A stretch of DNA of 9,765 nucleotides from an uncultured Bacteroidota bacterium (GCA_902766265.1 CACXCY010000236.1:1-9765), one strand, 5' to 3'. Positions 1 to 7,353 are shown, counted from the first letter of the stretch. A program made the numbers and translations. Notes: generated from the letters alone by a model not told the origin.

Positions 1-597
1 CTCTACAACTTTGGCTTGACCAAGGCCGATGAGGAGATGATTGCCCAGAAGGCCATGCTGACTCAGGAGAACTTCGACGCTCTCAACGAGCAGGTCAACC
101 AGCTGCAGCAGGAAGTGGTTAACTCCAAGAACAACGAGAAGAAACTTCAGGATCAGGTTAACGACCTTGAGAAACGTCTTGCACAGAAACCTGTTGCTTC
201 TGAGACGGCTTCGAACTCCGATAGTCTTGCTAAGGTTATCGAGAACATGAAAGCTGACCAGCTGAACTACTACGCTCTGCCGTTCTCCATCCAGTACGGT
301 GTCAACGAGTGGAAGGTCTCTGAAGACCAGTACAACAAACTTGAGGCCATCGCTCACGTGATGAACGCCAACGATGGTATCAATTACAAGGTTGTTGGCT
401 TCTGCGACAAGAGCGGTAGCGATGCCTACAACGAGAAACTTTCCAAGAAACGTGCTGAGGAAGTTAAACGCATCCTCGTTAAGAAATATGGTGTGGCAGA
501 AGACAGACTTACCACCGATGGTAAGGGTAACCGCGCTGCATTTGGCGACGCTAAGTTTGAGGTCAACCGCCGCGTGTCCATCTATCGTGAAATGTAA
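1..597 (+). CDS. OmpA-family outer-membrane protein, C-terminal part (5' end outside window)
   Basis: The reading frame is open from the first base, so the gene begins upstream; 198 residues are visible. A TTG at 16 is internal and is not a likely start. Visible residues about 10-65 form a polar, heptad-like segment rich in Gln, Asn, Glu and Lys, probably a coiled-coil linker. Residues about 90-198 are an OmpA C-terminal domain, which in this family binds peptidoglycan. It contains GFCDKSGSDAYNEKL followed by KKRAEEV, and the Asp (136) and Arg (151) are spaced 15 apart like the diaminopimelate-binding Asp271/Arg286 of E. coli OmpA. It ends with the usual NRRVSIY-type strand. The missing N-terminal part is probably an outer-membrane beta-barrel, by analogy with related Bacteroidales proteins. 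Codons such as AAC, GAG and AAG dominate, suggesting high expression. A strong terminator follows the stop. The family call is firm; the exact orthologue is unknown. Confidence 0.9.
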   Translation, partial: LYNFGLTKADEEMIAQKAMLTQENFDALNEQVNQLQQEVVNSKNNEKKLQDQVNDLEKRLAQKPVASETASNSDSLAKVIENMKADQLNYYALPFSIQYGVNEWKVSEDQYNKLEAIAHVMNANDGINYKVVGFCDKSGSDAYNEKLSKKRAEEVKRILVKKYGVAEDRLTTDGKGNRAAFGDAKFEVNRRVSIYREM

Positions 598-617
598 TTC
601 CTGAGTTACTTGGGTAT

Positions 618-650
618 AAAAGGCATCCCATTTGTGGGATGCCTTTTTTT
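618..650 (+). terminator. Intrinsic terminator of the OmpA-family gene
   Basis: A perfect 9-bp stem, GGCATCCCA (622-630) with TGGGATGCC (635-643), encloses the loop TTTG. It is followed by seven T residues (644-650). Four A residues before the stem (618-621) can extend the pairing into the T tract. It starts 20 bases after the stop codon at 595-597. Because the left side is AAAA, the hairpin may also stop transcription arriving from the convergent comEC, but the T run on that strand is only four bases. Confidence 0.92.
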
Positions 651-711
651 GTTGGTGGCTGTGCCGGCATTTATGTCTATGGGTTGTGAGCGAAAGCGCT
701 GTGTTGAGGAG

Positions 712-2964
712 TCACTGTTCTATAGTAAGGGCATGGCTGCGGGCAACAGTGTGGCAGGGAATGTGAAGCCCGGCGCATTCTTGTTGCCATCGGCTGCTAT
801 TGCGCAGGCCATTGCTGCTGGCGATGACCACGTTCTTGAAATCGTACAGCCGCTGGAGTTCTGGGATGCTGACTTGGGCGTTGTCGCATAAGATCAGGTA
901 GTCCACCGCCGTAGGAAACATTTTGGGGCATTGGCTGCGAGCCCGTTGTCGGAGCAGAGGTCCATTGCTGCCGTCGACAATCAGGATGTGCAGTGGCCCG
1001 AATTGGACATGGTTACCGACAATGCTCAGTGCCGTTGGCCATCGGTTCGTTGGCGAGCATGGTGTCGCCAGGTCAGCGTTCGTCCCCGTCCCCGTCGTTG
1101 GAGCGCCCTTGTGAGGATTTTCGGCAAGGTCGTTCAGACGGATGCATATTCGGTGCCGTACACCGTAGTGCGCAAGATTGCCGGATGTTTGGTAGTCAAG
1201 CATGTCGGCTGTCAAGTAGTGTTGACCATCGCCCATAAGGAGCACGCTGTTCCGGCCTTGGATGAACTCCATTGCCGTGGTTTTTCCGGAAGAATAAACA
1301 ACGAACACCTGTTGACGGCTATGGCGCATAGCGATGCCCGCAACATTGGCGGCAAAAAGGAGAGCAACTCCTGCCGTCAGCAGTTGGACAACGACAGAGG
1401 CGCGGCGGTGAATCGCAAAAGCCATCAGCACCATGAAGGCGATGCATAAGAGAGCCATCGACGCAGAGAAGCAGACAGGCTCGATTACCGCGTGGGGCAG
1501 CCGGGCAACCCAATGCGTGACGGAGTCCGTCGCTGTAAGTTCCCATTGCAGCAGCCAACCTGTGGCACTGAACAGGGCAGGCCACCAAGCGAAAGCCAGC
1601 ATCAGCATGATGGTGGCCAGCAGCACACCAGCAAACGGCACGATGGTCACATTGGCCACAAGGAAATAGACCGGAAAGCGGTGGAAATGGTAAAGGACAA
1701 ACGGCAATGAAGCTAGTTGCGCCGTCGTGGAGACGCATATCAGTCCCCAGAGCTTACGCATCATGAAAACCCCCATGCGGCTGGCAGTGGCCAATATCTT
1801 ATTGCGGGAGTTGCCGTGGGGTACAGGGAAATGGATAAGGTTTTGCAGCGGCTTGTTGAATAGAGCAATGCCCGCGACGGCAGAATAGGAGAATTGAAAT
1901 CCTATGTCGAATAATATGGCGGGCCGCACCAGCAGTAGTATCAAAGCCGAAGCGGCTATAGTGTTGAGCGTTGGAGGTTGCGAAGAGCTCATCTGCCCCA
2001 CAATGATAAGGGAAAACATTACGCCCGCCCTCAATGTAGCAGGAGCCATGCCGGTTATCAAGACAAAGAACCATACGCCGAGCAGTTGTACCACACCTTT
2101 TACCATTCGCATACGCGGATTGGCTGGCAGTAAGAAAAGACACGCCCCGATGATGGCTGCGACGATACCGACGTGCAGTCCCGACACACAAAGCAGATGC
2201 ATGACCCCTGCATCGCGAAACTGGGCGCTGGTAGCAGGGTCGACATCGTTCTTCCACCCGAGCATCAATGCTTCGGCGATGCCTTTCTGGCTGCTGCTCA
2301 GTTTCGATTTTTGCACAATATCGATGAGTCGCATCCGCAGGCCGTATATTGCGTGAAAGAGACCATGCTGGCTATGGTCTACCAACGTATATTGTTCGTC
2401 GTGCAGGTAGGTCTGGTATAATATACCCTTGTGTTTCAGGTAGCGTCGATAATTGAACTGATGTTGTCCCCTGTCGTCGGAAGGTAGTCGTAGAGCGCAG
2501 TGGGCAAGGAGTCGGTCCCCGTAACGGAGCTCAGCAGACTTGCTGCTCTTTTGGGCAAAGAGCATTATCTTCGTCCCACGAGGCGCTTGCCGAATGCCAT
2601 TGGCGTCTTTGATCCAGTCAATGGTTGCAGATGCCCTCACAGAACGGTTTGACTGAATAGGCATTTCATTGATGCGGATGGACATTGTGACATTGTCGGG
2701 AGCAATGGCAATGTATTCCGATGGTGAGCGTAAAGTGGCAAGAGCAAACCCAGAACAGGCAACAGCGGCATAGATACACCCCATCTGTAGTCGGTCGCTC
2801 CATCGAGATGCACCTTCCCTACGTTTGGTCCACTCTAGAGCCAAAGCTACCCCCGCCAACACCGTTGCGGCAATAATAATGGGCAACGGGTTGAACATGC
2901 ATCTGTCAGCCAATAATATCCCTACTATCAATGGCGGAAGTACACGTAGGATAGGAGCATACAT
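712..2964 (-). CDS. comEC: ComEC/Rec2-family DNA-uptake channel protein
   Basis: This 750-residue polytopic membrane protein matches the inner-membrane channel that carries single-stranded DNA into the cytoplasm during natural transformation. Residues 1-80 hold hydrophobic N-terminal segments. Residues about 85-200 are a soluble region of DUF4131/OB-like type. Residues about 225-515 are the competence domain, with the hallmark AGVMHLLCVSGLHVG (252-266), then MAPATLRAGV (306-315), GFQFSYSAVAGIALF (355-369), and a further AQLASLPFVLYHFHRFP segment (415-431) leading to ANVTIVP. Residues 551-750 are a soluble C-terminal domain ending in the VDYLILCDN / LQRLYDFKNVVIASSN / WQQEC pattern that I recognise from Bacteroidota ComEC proteins. 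It shows no HxHxDH metallo-beta-lactamase motif. The ATG at 2964 is the natural N-terminus, immediately before a membrane segment. The gene is divergent from the arginase-fold gene, and a weak TAnnTTTG-like box (2985-2992, minus strand) lies upstream. The family is certain; a role in transformation in this organism is inferred. Confidence 0.93.
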   Translation of the reverse strand: MYAPILRVLPPLIVGILLADRCMFNPLPIIIAATVLAGVALALEWTKRREGASRWSDRLQMGCIYAAVACSGFALATLRSPSEYIAIAPDNVTMSIRINEMPIQSNRSVRASATIDWIKDANGIRQAPRGTKIMLFAQKSSKSAELRYGDRLLAHCALRLPSDDRGQHQFNYRRYLKHKGILYQTYLHDEQYTLVDHSQHGLFHAIYGLRMRLIDIVQKSKLSSSQKGIAEALMLGWKNDVDPATSAQFRDAGVMHLLCVSGLHVGIVAAIIGACLFLLPANPRMRMVKGVVQLLGVWFFVLITGMAPATLRAGVMFSLIIVGQMSSSQPPTLNTIAASALILLLVRPAILFDIGFQFSYSAVAGIALFNKPLQNLIHFPVPHGNSRNKILATASRMGVFMMRKLWGLICVSTTAQLASLPFVLYHFHRFPVYFLVANVTIVPFAGVLLATIMLMLAFAWWPALFSATGWLLQWELTATDSVTHWVARLPHAVIEPVCFSASMALLCIAFMVLMAFAIHRRASVVVQLLTAGVALLFAANVAGIAMRHSRQQVFVVYSSGKTTAMEFIQGRNSVLLMGDGQHYLTADMLDYQTSGNLAHYGVRHRICIRLNDLAENPHKGAPTTGTGTNADLATPCSPTNRWPTALSIVGNHVQFGPLHILIVDGSNGPLLRQRARSQCPKMFPTAVDYLILCDNAQVSIPELQRLYDFKNVVIASSNGLRNSSRWQQECAGLHIPCHTVARSHALTIEQ

Positions 2965-3034
2965 CAGCGGTAGTGATTTTTTTGCAAAAATCGGAAATAA
3001 TAATGAGACTATCGAGAAGATGCTAAAATTTTCG

Positions 3035-3042
3035 TACCTTTA
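3035..3042 (+). promoter_or_regulatory. Candidate -7 box for the arginase-fold gene
   Basis: TACCTTTA matches seven of eight positions of the Bacteroides TAnnTTTG -7 element and sits 23 bases before the ATG at 3066. No clear TTTG -33 element lies at the proper distance upstream, so the call rests on one box and on position in the 101-bp divergent gap between comEC and this gene. Confidence 0.4.
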
Positions 3043-3065
3043 CACCTCCAACAATTAGCAGCAAT

Positions 3066-4259
3066 ATGGATTTATGCACTTATTTTGAGCCCATTAATAA
3101 AGAGCGGATTAATTTTAAAACGAAAGAATTCACTCCTCAGCTGGGCGACAGAATCCGCACTTATTGGGAGGGTTCGGAGTTTCCTGACTTGAAAAATGCA
3201 ACGCTTGCGATGCTTGGTGTGTGCGAGGAGCGCGGTTCAGTGTCGAACAAGGGTTGCGGCAATGCTCCCGATGAGATTCGCTTCAAGCTTTACCGCCTGG
3301 CGCTTCCCTGCGAGGAAATGACAATGATTGACCTCGGCAACATGACGGCTGGGAAAAGTTGTGAGGACACTTACTTTGCTCTCACGGAAGTACTCTATAA
3401 ATTGATGGATCAGAATATTACGGTTATCATTCTTGGTGGTAGTCAAGATATTACGTTTGCTCAATATAAAGCATATGAGGTGTTGGGCCGCATTATCAAT
3501 ATGGTTGCCGTCGATCCACGTTTTGACATAGACAGTTCACCTGTTGTGGATTCACATTCCTATTTATACCACATCATTCAGCAGCAGCCCAACTATCTTT
3601 TCAATTTCACCAATGTAGGATATCAATCATATTTTACAGGAAGCAAGGCGGTGGAATTGATGGATGAATTGCAGTTTGATTGTTACCGTTTGGGGGCTAT
3701 ACAAGAGAAAATAGACAAAGCAGAACCAATCTTCCGAGGGGCCGATACGATAAGTATTGACCTTGGAGCCATTCGCCAGAGCGATGCGCCAGCCAATGGC
3801 GACCCCTCGCCGCATGGCTTTTATGGGGAAGAACTGTGTCAAATGGCCCGATACGCCGGCATGAGTGACAAGTTATCATCAATCGGTATTTATGAACTTA
3901 ACCCCATGTTGGACCACAATCATCAGACAGCCCACATGGTGGCGCAAGTGTTATGGTATTTTATTGAAGGTTATTACGGTCGTAAAAATGAGATACCCAG
4001 TCGTGATAAATTGAATTACAAGCGGTATCTTGTGACACTTTCTACCAGTCCACAAGGACTGAGTGAAAACGAAATGGTTTTCTACAAAAGCAAAAGAAGT
4101 GACCGATGGTGGATGGAGGTACCGTGTGAACGTGACGAGAACAGGGAACGTTACAAACGTCAACTTTTAATACCCTGTACTTATGAGGAATACCAGCAGG
4201 CGTTGGAAAACGATATTCCTGCATTGTGGTGGAAATATTATAAACGTGTGAATGGGTGA
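3066..4259 (+). CDS. Arginase-fold (ureohydrolase superfamily) protein with degenerate metal site
   Basis: This 397-residue protein has the order of ureohydrolase motifs found in arginase, agmatinase and formiminoglutamase, but key ligands are changed. GGSQD (124-128) stands where the family has GGxH, so His becomes Gln127. DPRFD (150-154) stands for DAHxD, keeping both Asp but replacing His with Arg152. SIDLG (230-234) stands for SxDxD, keeping Asp232 but replacing the second Asp with Gly234. The downstream ELNP (277-280), equivalent to the E-x-N-P substrate-site element, is kept. Three of six ligands of the dimanganese centre are therefore lost, and hydrolase activity is doubtful. Residues about 315-397 extend beyond a normal arginase (about 300-320 residues) and are rich in Trp and Tyr (DRWWMEVP, IPALWWKYYKR). 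I recall a similar family in Bacteroidota annotated as arginase or formimidoylglutamase, so this is probably a conserved lineage-specific protein and not a decaying gene. No signal peptide is seen. It stands alone, convergent with the OmpA-domain gene 37 bp away. Fold confident; function unknown. Confidence 0.85.
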   Translation: MDLCTYFEPINKERINFKTKEFTPQLGDRIRTYWEGSEFPDLKNATLAMLGVCEERGSVSNKGCGNAPDEIRFKLYRLALPCEEMTMIDLGNMTAGKSCEDTYFALTEVLYKLMDQNITVIILGGSQDITFAQYKAYEVLGRIINMVAVDPRFDIDSSPVVDSHSYLYHIIQQQPNYLFNFTNVGYQSYFTGSKAVELMDELQFDCYRLGAIQEKIDKAEPIFRGADTISIDLGAIRQSDAPANGDPSPHGFYGEELCQMARYAGMSDKLSSIGIYELNPMLDHNHQTAHMVAQVLWYFIEGYYGRKNEIPSRDKLNYKRYLVTLSTSPQGLSENEMVFYKSKRSDRWWMEVPCERDENRERYKRQLLIPCTYEEYQQALENDIPALWWKYYKRVNG

Positions 4260-4296
4260 GAATAGGATAGGATGTCGACCGTATGAATAGCGGTTG

Positions 4297-5484
4297 TCAC
4301 ATATCCAATACGGTAAATTCTACTCTGCGGTTACGTGCCCGTCCTTCCTCCGTGCTATTGGTATCAATGGGTTTAGAGGAACCGTACCCCTTAAATTTCA
4401 ATCGGCGGGAATCAATACCTTTTGAGGATAAATATTCGACCACGGCCCGTGCCCGGCTTTCCGAGAGCCGCTGATTATAGGCGGTCGAGCCCCTGCTGTC
4501 AGTATGGCCACCTATTTCTATTTTCATTTTTGGATATTGTAGTAAGATGTCAGTCAGTTTCTTTAGTTCGTGATATGATTGTTGTAGCAATGTGCTTTTA
4601 TCGAATTCGAAGAATATGTTCTCCAGTATTACAGTGCTGCCTTTTTCCAAAGGAGTTGATGTTATTATCTCTGCAGATGTGTCGGCAAATATTGTCAGGG
4701 CTTCGCCAGTATTGGTGGATGTGTCATAATTTATGCGGTAAAGCGATACACTGTCAATATAGAAATAGGATCCAGGTAATATATAAGACAGCGAGTCAAT
4801 ATCGGTTAGGTTTGATTTAGAGGTAGGGCAGAAGTTGCCAATGGTCAGGAATTCTTCACCACCTTCAGCTGTAAAGACACCACTGATGCGGGTCCAATTC
4901 TTTGTGTCGGTAATCACCGCTTCATAAGGATTCACTACTTGCGGTTCATAGTAGGTGGCTACCGTTTGAGTTATTTTAGGTGAGATATGGCGGATATGTT
5001 TCTTCATTAATATGTTCCGTGTAGTGTCAGACAGGCGTTCCTTAGTCAGTAGCCCCCCAATAGTGGCAATGGTCCCAGATGAATACTCTGACAGACTTAC
5101 ATAGAATGTTAGCCGATACTCCTTGCCTGCCTCCAGAGGTTGTTTCAGTTGTGTCTGGAGATATTCGCGGTATTCAGGTTTGGAGCAGTATATGCCGCAA
5201 TACGCAATTCCATCACGAGGTTCCTGTATTCCAAGTTTGTTTTGCGGTACGGAGCAGTCGCGAGTGCCACAGAGGTTAAAATAGTCGGCTGATCCAGCAG
5301 TGGGCTGGAACCAACCTTCTACTATTGTCATAGTGCCCAAAGCATCAATTTTGTGTGGGCATTCGCGGTGGCTCTCGAACGAAGGATTGTCTATCAAATT
5401 TTCACCTTCCCCCACCTTAGATTGGGCTTTTGTAAGGATAGCTAGCACCAGAAAACATAGTATGGTAATCCAAGATTTGCTCAT
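4297..5484 (-). CDS. Secreted OmpA-domain protein with cysteine-containing N-terminal domain
   Basis: The 395-residue product begins with a typical signal peptide (hydrophobic residues 5-18, cleavage probably after the KAQ at 19-21); no lipobox Cys is present. Residues about 27-255 form a beta-rich domain starting NLIDNPSFE (29-37), with Cys at 42, 72, 77, 96 and 100 and a REYLQTQLKQPLEAGKEY stretch (106-123). This pattern recurs in Bacteroidota envelope proteins and resembles galactose-binding-like jelly rolls, but ligand binding is inferred only. Residues about 283-395 are an OmpA C-terminal domain: FFEFDKSTL (291-299), GHTDSRGS (326-333), NQRLSESRARAVVEYL (337-352) and NRRVEF (385-390). 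Asp329 and Arg344 match the peptidoglycan-binding pair of OmpA. It is probably a periplasmic or outer-membrane-associated protein tied to the cell wall. It lies 48 bp downstream of the glycosyltransferase on the same strand and is the last gene of the purN cluster. Domain calls are confident; the specific role is unknown. Confidence 0.88.
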   Translation of the reverse strand: MSKSWITILCFLVLAILTKAQSKVGEGENLIDNPSFESHRECPHKIDALGTMTIVEGWFQPTAGSADYFNLCGTRDCSVPQNKLGIQEPRDGIAYCGIYCSKPEYREYLQTQLKQPLEAGKEYRLTFYVSLSEYSSGTIATIGGLLTKERLSDTTRNILMKKHIRHISPKITQTVATYYEPQVVNPYEAVITDTKNWTRISGVFTAEGGEEFLTIGNFCPTSKSNLTDIDSLSYILPGSYFYIDSVSLYRINYDTSTNTGEALTIFADTSAEIITSTPLEKGSTVILENIFFEFDKSTLLQQSYHELKKLTDILLQYPKMKIEIGGHTDSRGSTAYNQRLSESRARAVVEYLSSKGIDSRRLKFKGYGSSKPIDTNSTEEGRARNRRVEFTVLDM

Positions 5485-5532
5485 AGGCGTCAGTTATCAA
5501 TATATTCCAGCTTTATGGAGAGTGATGGGTTG

Positions 5533-6660
5533 TTATGTCGTGGCTGTTTTTATAATAGACTCCCATAATAGATTGGCGGTGCGCTCCCAACTGAACAATT
5601 GTCGTTGACGTCGCCCTTCTTCCACCAATTGCATAGCTCGCCGTTCATCATTGGAGATTAATTGCATAGCCATGGCAATATCGTCAACCATTGTTGGGTC
5701 TACAAGCAGTGCCGCATGGCCAGCCACTTCGGGCATCGAAGTGCAGTTGGATGTTATCACAGGCACCTCAGCATAGAATGCCTCTAATATCGGAATACCG
5801 AATCCTTCAAATAGAGAAACGTACACCAATGCTTGGGCAGCACCCAACAGTCGGGATAGCTCAGTGGCTTCTACGCGTCCTACGAAAATCACATCTCCTT
5901 TATACTGCATATTGTCGTAGGCCTCTTTCAGCTCACCGTCCCACCATACGCGTGCGCCTACTACCACAAGTTTATAGTCTTCTTTGTCGTTTTCCTTAAA
6001 TTGATTGAAGGCCAACAATGTATTTGTAAGATTTTTTCTTTTGGAAATAGTGCTTATATATATATAGTAAGGAGAGCCGTTGGTGTATTTCTCCCGTGTC
6101 GTTTGACGTTCCTCTTCGTTGCAGGGAACATATTCGTTGTGCGCCCCATCGTAAACCACGTCGATTTTGTCGGTTGAAATGTTGTAGGTGGATGCAATGT
6201 CCCTTTTTGAAAATTCCGACACCGTGGCAATTCGTGTTGCTTTGTGGGCAAAGCGTGGGAAAAAGTATTTCATGTATTTCTGATGTGATGGGCGCAGAAA
6301 ATCATCAGCGTGTTCGAAATTCAAGTCATGTATCACATCAAGTGTCGGCACTTTTGTTTGAAGCGACATCCAGCCATCAGGCGAAAGGAATAGATCAATC
6401 TTGTACCGTTTCAAGGCACGTTTTACGCTCCATTCAAAGAAAAGATACCACAATATAGGATGCCGAGTCTTTGGGTGGAGCACTACAGGATGAACGTTGT
6501 TGGCAAAGATAAAGGCCGCGTCAGGTTTTCTGTCGAAAAACAAGAAGAAATCCACTTCTGGATGGGATAATACCATGCGGCGTGTAGTCTCATAGGTAAA
6601 CCAACCGATACCGTCAAGCCGTCCAGGGAGCAACAATCGTGTGTTGATAGCGATACGCAT
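5533..6660 (-). CDS. Glycosyltransferase family 4 (GT-B fold)
   Basis: The 375-residue protein has the two Rossmann-like halves of a GT-B enzyme. The N-terminal acceptor half starts MRIAINTRLL with a Gly-containing loop (LDGIGWFTYE, 15-24), and carries VIHDLNFEHADDF (109-121) and ATVSEFSKRDI (145-155). The C-terminal nucleotide-sugar half has STISKRKN (203-210), with basic residues expected to touch the donor phosphates, and EGFGIPILE (285-293), which is the EX7E signature of retaining family 4 enzymes. The overall pattern resembles the mannosyltransferase-like GT4 group, but donor and acceptor cannot be read from sequence. No transmembrane segment is obvious, so it likely acts at the cytoplasmic face on a lipid- or protein-linked glycan. 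Its start is 14 bp after the purN stop, implying co-transcription, and the OmpA-domain gene follows 48 bp on. No other glycan-assembly gene is in the window. Confidence 0.93.
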   Translation of the reverse strand: MRIAINTRLLLPGRLDGIGWFTYETTRRMVLSHPEVDFFLFFDRKPDAAFIFANNVHPVVLHPKTRHPILWYLFFEWSVKRALKRYKIDLFLSPDGWMSLQTKVPTLDVIHDLNFEHADDFLRPSHQKYMKYFFPRFAHKATRIATVSEFSKRDIASTYNISTDKIDVVYDGAHNEYVPCNEEERQTTREKYTNGSPYYIYISTISKRKNLTNTLLAFNQFKENDKEDYKLVVVGARVWWDGELKEAYDNMQYKGDVIFVGRVEATELSRLLGAAQALVYVSLFEGFGIPILEAFYAEVPVITSNCTSMPEVAGHAALLVDPTMVDDIAMAMQLISNDERRAMQLVEEGRRQRQLFSWERTANLLWESIIKTATT

Positions 6661-6674
6661 ATTTGTTGGGTTTA

Positions 6675-7250
6675 CTAGAATTCTCCATTCACAAACTGCT
6701 CAATTACTCTCGGGTAGTATTCTTTTTCAAGCATGTGAATTTTGGATGCCAGTGTGTCGGGGGTGTCGGCAGATGTTAGTTGACATTTGGCTTGAAACAA
6801 AGTTCGGCCGTGGTCAAACTGTTGATCTACGAGATGTATTGTGATACCGGACTCTGGTTCGTGGTGGGCTATTACAGTCTCATGCACATGATGTCCATAC
6901 ATGCCAGGTCCGCCATATTTTGGTAGTAGAGCAGGGTGGATGTTGATTATGCGTTCAGGATAGGCCTCTATCAGATTTTGCGGTACCAACAGAAGAAACC
7001 CCGCCAATATAATATAGTCAATTCCCCTCTCGCTCATCAGGTTCAGCACCTTATCGCCCGAATAGAAATCATCCTTTTTCATGTAGAATGCCGGAAGGTT
7101 CAGATTCTTGGCACGAGTGGCTACGTAGGCGTCTTTTCTATTATATATTACACAGTCGGCAGTAATGCCGCGGTTGCGTTCCGCAAAATATTCTGTTATT
7201 TGCTGCACGTTCGTGCCATTGCCTGACGCAAAAAGAGCCAATCTTTTCAT
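6675..7250 (-). CDS. purN: Phosphoribosylglycinamide formyltransferase (GART)
   Basis: PurN transfers a formyl group from 10-formyltetrahydrofolate to glycinamide ribonucleotide, the third step of de novo purine synthesis, in the cytoplasm. The 191-residue protein has MKRLALFASGNGTN at its N-terminus (phosphate-binding loop), AGFLLLVP (83-90), NIHPALLPKYGG (103-114) and LVDQQFDHG (140-148). These supply the catalytic Asn103, His105 and Asp146, equivalent to Asn106, His108 and Asp144 of E. coli. The length is close to the usual 190-210. I chose the ATG at 7250 because it starts the conserved beta-strand. A longer reading from a TTG at 7289 would add 13 non-conserved residues encoded by AT-rich leader sequence. 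The gene is divergent from acpP, a neighbourhood I associate with Bacteroidales, and is probably first in a transcript with the glycosyltransferase (14-bp gap) and OmpA-domain gene. Confidence 0.95.
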   Translation of the reverse strand: MKRLALFASGNGTNVQQITEYFAERNRGITADCVIYNRKDAYVATRAKNLNLPAFYMKKDDFYSGDKVLNLMSERGIDYIILAGFLLLVPQNLIEAYPERIINIHPALLPKYGGPGMYGHHVHETVIAHHEPESGITIHLVDQQFDHGRTLFQAKCQLTSADTPDTLASKIHMLEKEYYPRVIEQFVNGEF

Positions 7251-7282
7251 AAATGATACAATTCTATGATTGTTAAATAAAT

Positions 7283-7298
7283 ATATCAATATTGATAT
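7283..7298. repeat. Perfect 16-bp palindrome upstream of purN
   Basis: ATATCAATATTGATAT is a perfect inverted repeat centred 40 bp upstream of the purN ATG. It lies downstream of the predicted purN -7 box, so it would be in the transcribed leader, where it could be an operator for a dimeric repressor or a small RNA hairpin. The sequence is AT-rich, so a chance origin is possible. Confidence 0.5.
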
Positions 7299-7318
7299 TT
7301 CCCTATGGAAATAATGTG

Positions 7319-7353
7319 CAAAATTAAGAATTTAAATCGGAATGAACCCCAAA
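7319..7353 (-). promoter_or_regulatory. Predicted purN promoter
   Basis: On the minus strand, TAATTTTG (complement of 7319-7326) is an exact match to the Bacteroides -7 consensus TAnnTTTG. TTTG (complement of 7350-7353) lies 23 bases upstream as a -33 element. The implied transcript would start near 7312, giving a leader of about 60 bases that contains the palindrome at 7283-7298. Confidence 0.55.

Noticed and set aside
610..891. A plus-strand frame with a signal-peptide-like, lipobox-like start after the first terminator
   Set aside because: It starts at a TTG inside the terminator region, and most of it is antisense to the conserved C-terminal end of comEC. The hydrophobic stretch comes from the hairpin and T tract.
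931..1449. A 172-codon plus-strand frame antisense to comEC, and similar long frames at 1319-1738, 1799-2257 and 1904-2356
   Set aside because: All lie within comEC, whose own frame has clear family motifs throughout. The alternative translations have no recognisable domain and have compositions typical of shadow frames.
2985..2992. Weak minus-strand -7 box (GATTTTTG) for comEC
   Set aside because: It differs from TAnnTTTG in the first base, has no -33 partner, and lies only about 20 bases from the start codon. It is mentioned in the comEC entry but is too weak for its own feature.
4274..4298. Possible hairpin GTCGACCG / CGGTTGTC between the convergent arginase-fold and OmpA-domain genes
   Set aside because: The stem has a mismatch and a G-U pair, a 9-base loop and no T tract on either strand, so I do not call it a terminator.
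6053..6066. TATATATATATA run inside the glycosyltransferase gene
   Set aside because: It encodes YYIYIS in an intact beta-strand of the enzyme and is explained by coding sequence.
7251..7289. Extended purN start at an in-frame TTG adding 13 residues
   Set aside because: The ATG at 7250 begins the conserved MKRLALFASGNGTN. The extra codons are AT-rich leader sequence overlapping the palindrome.
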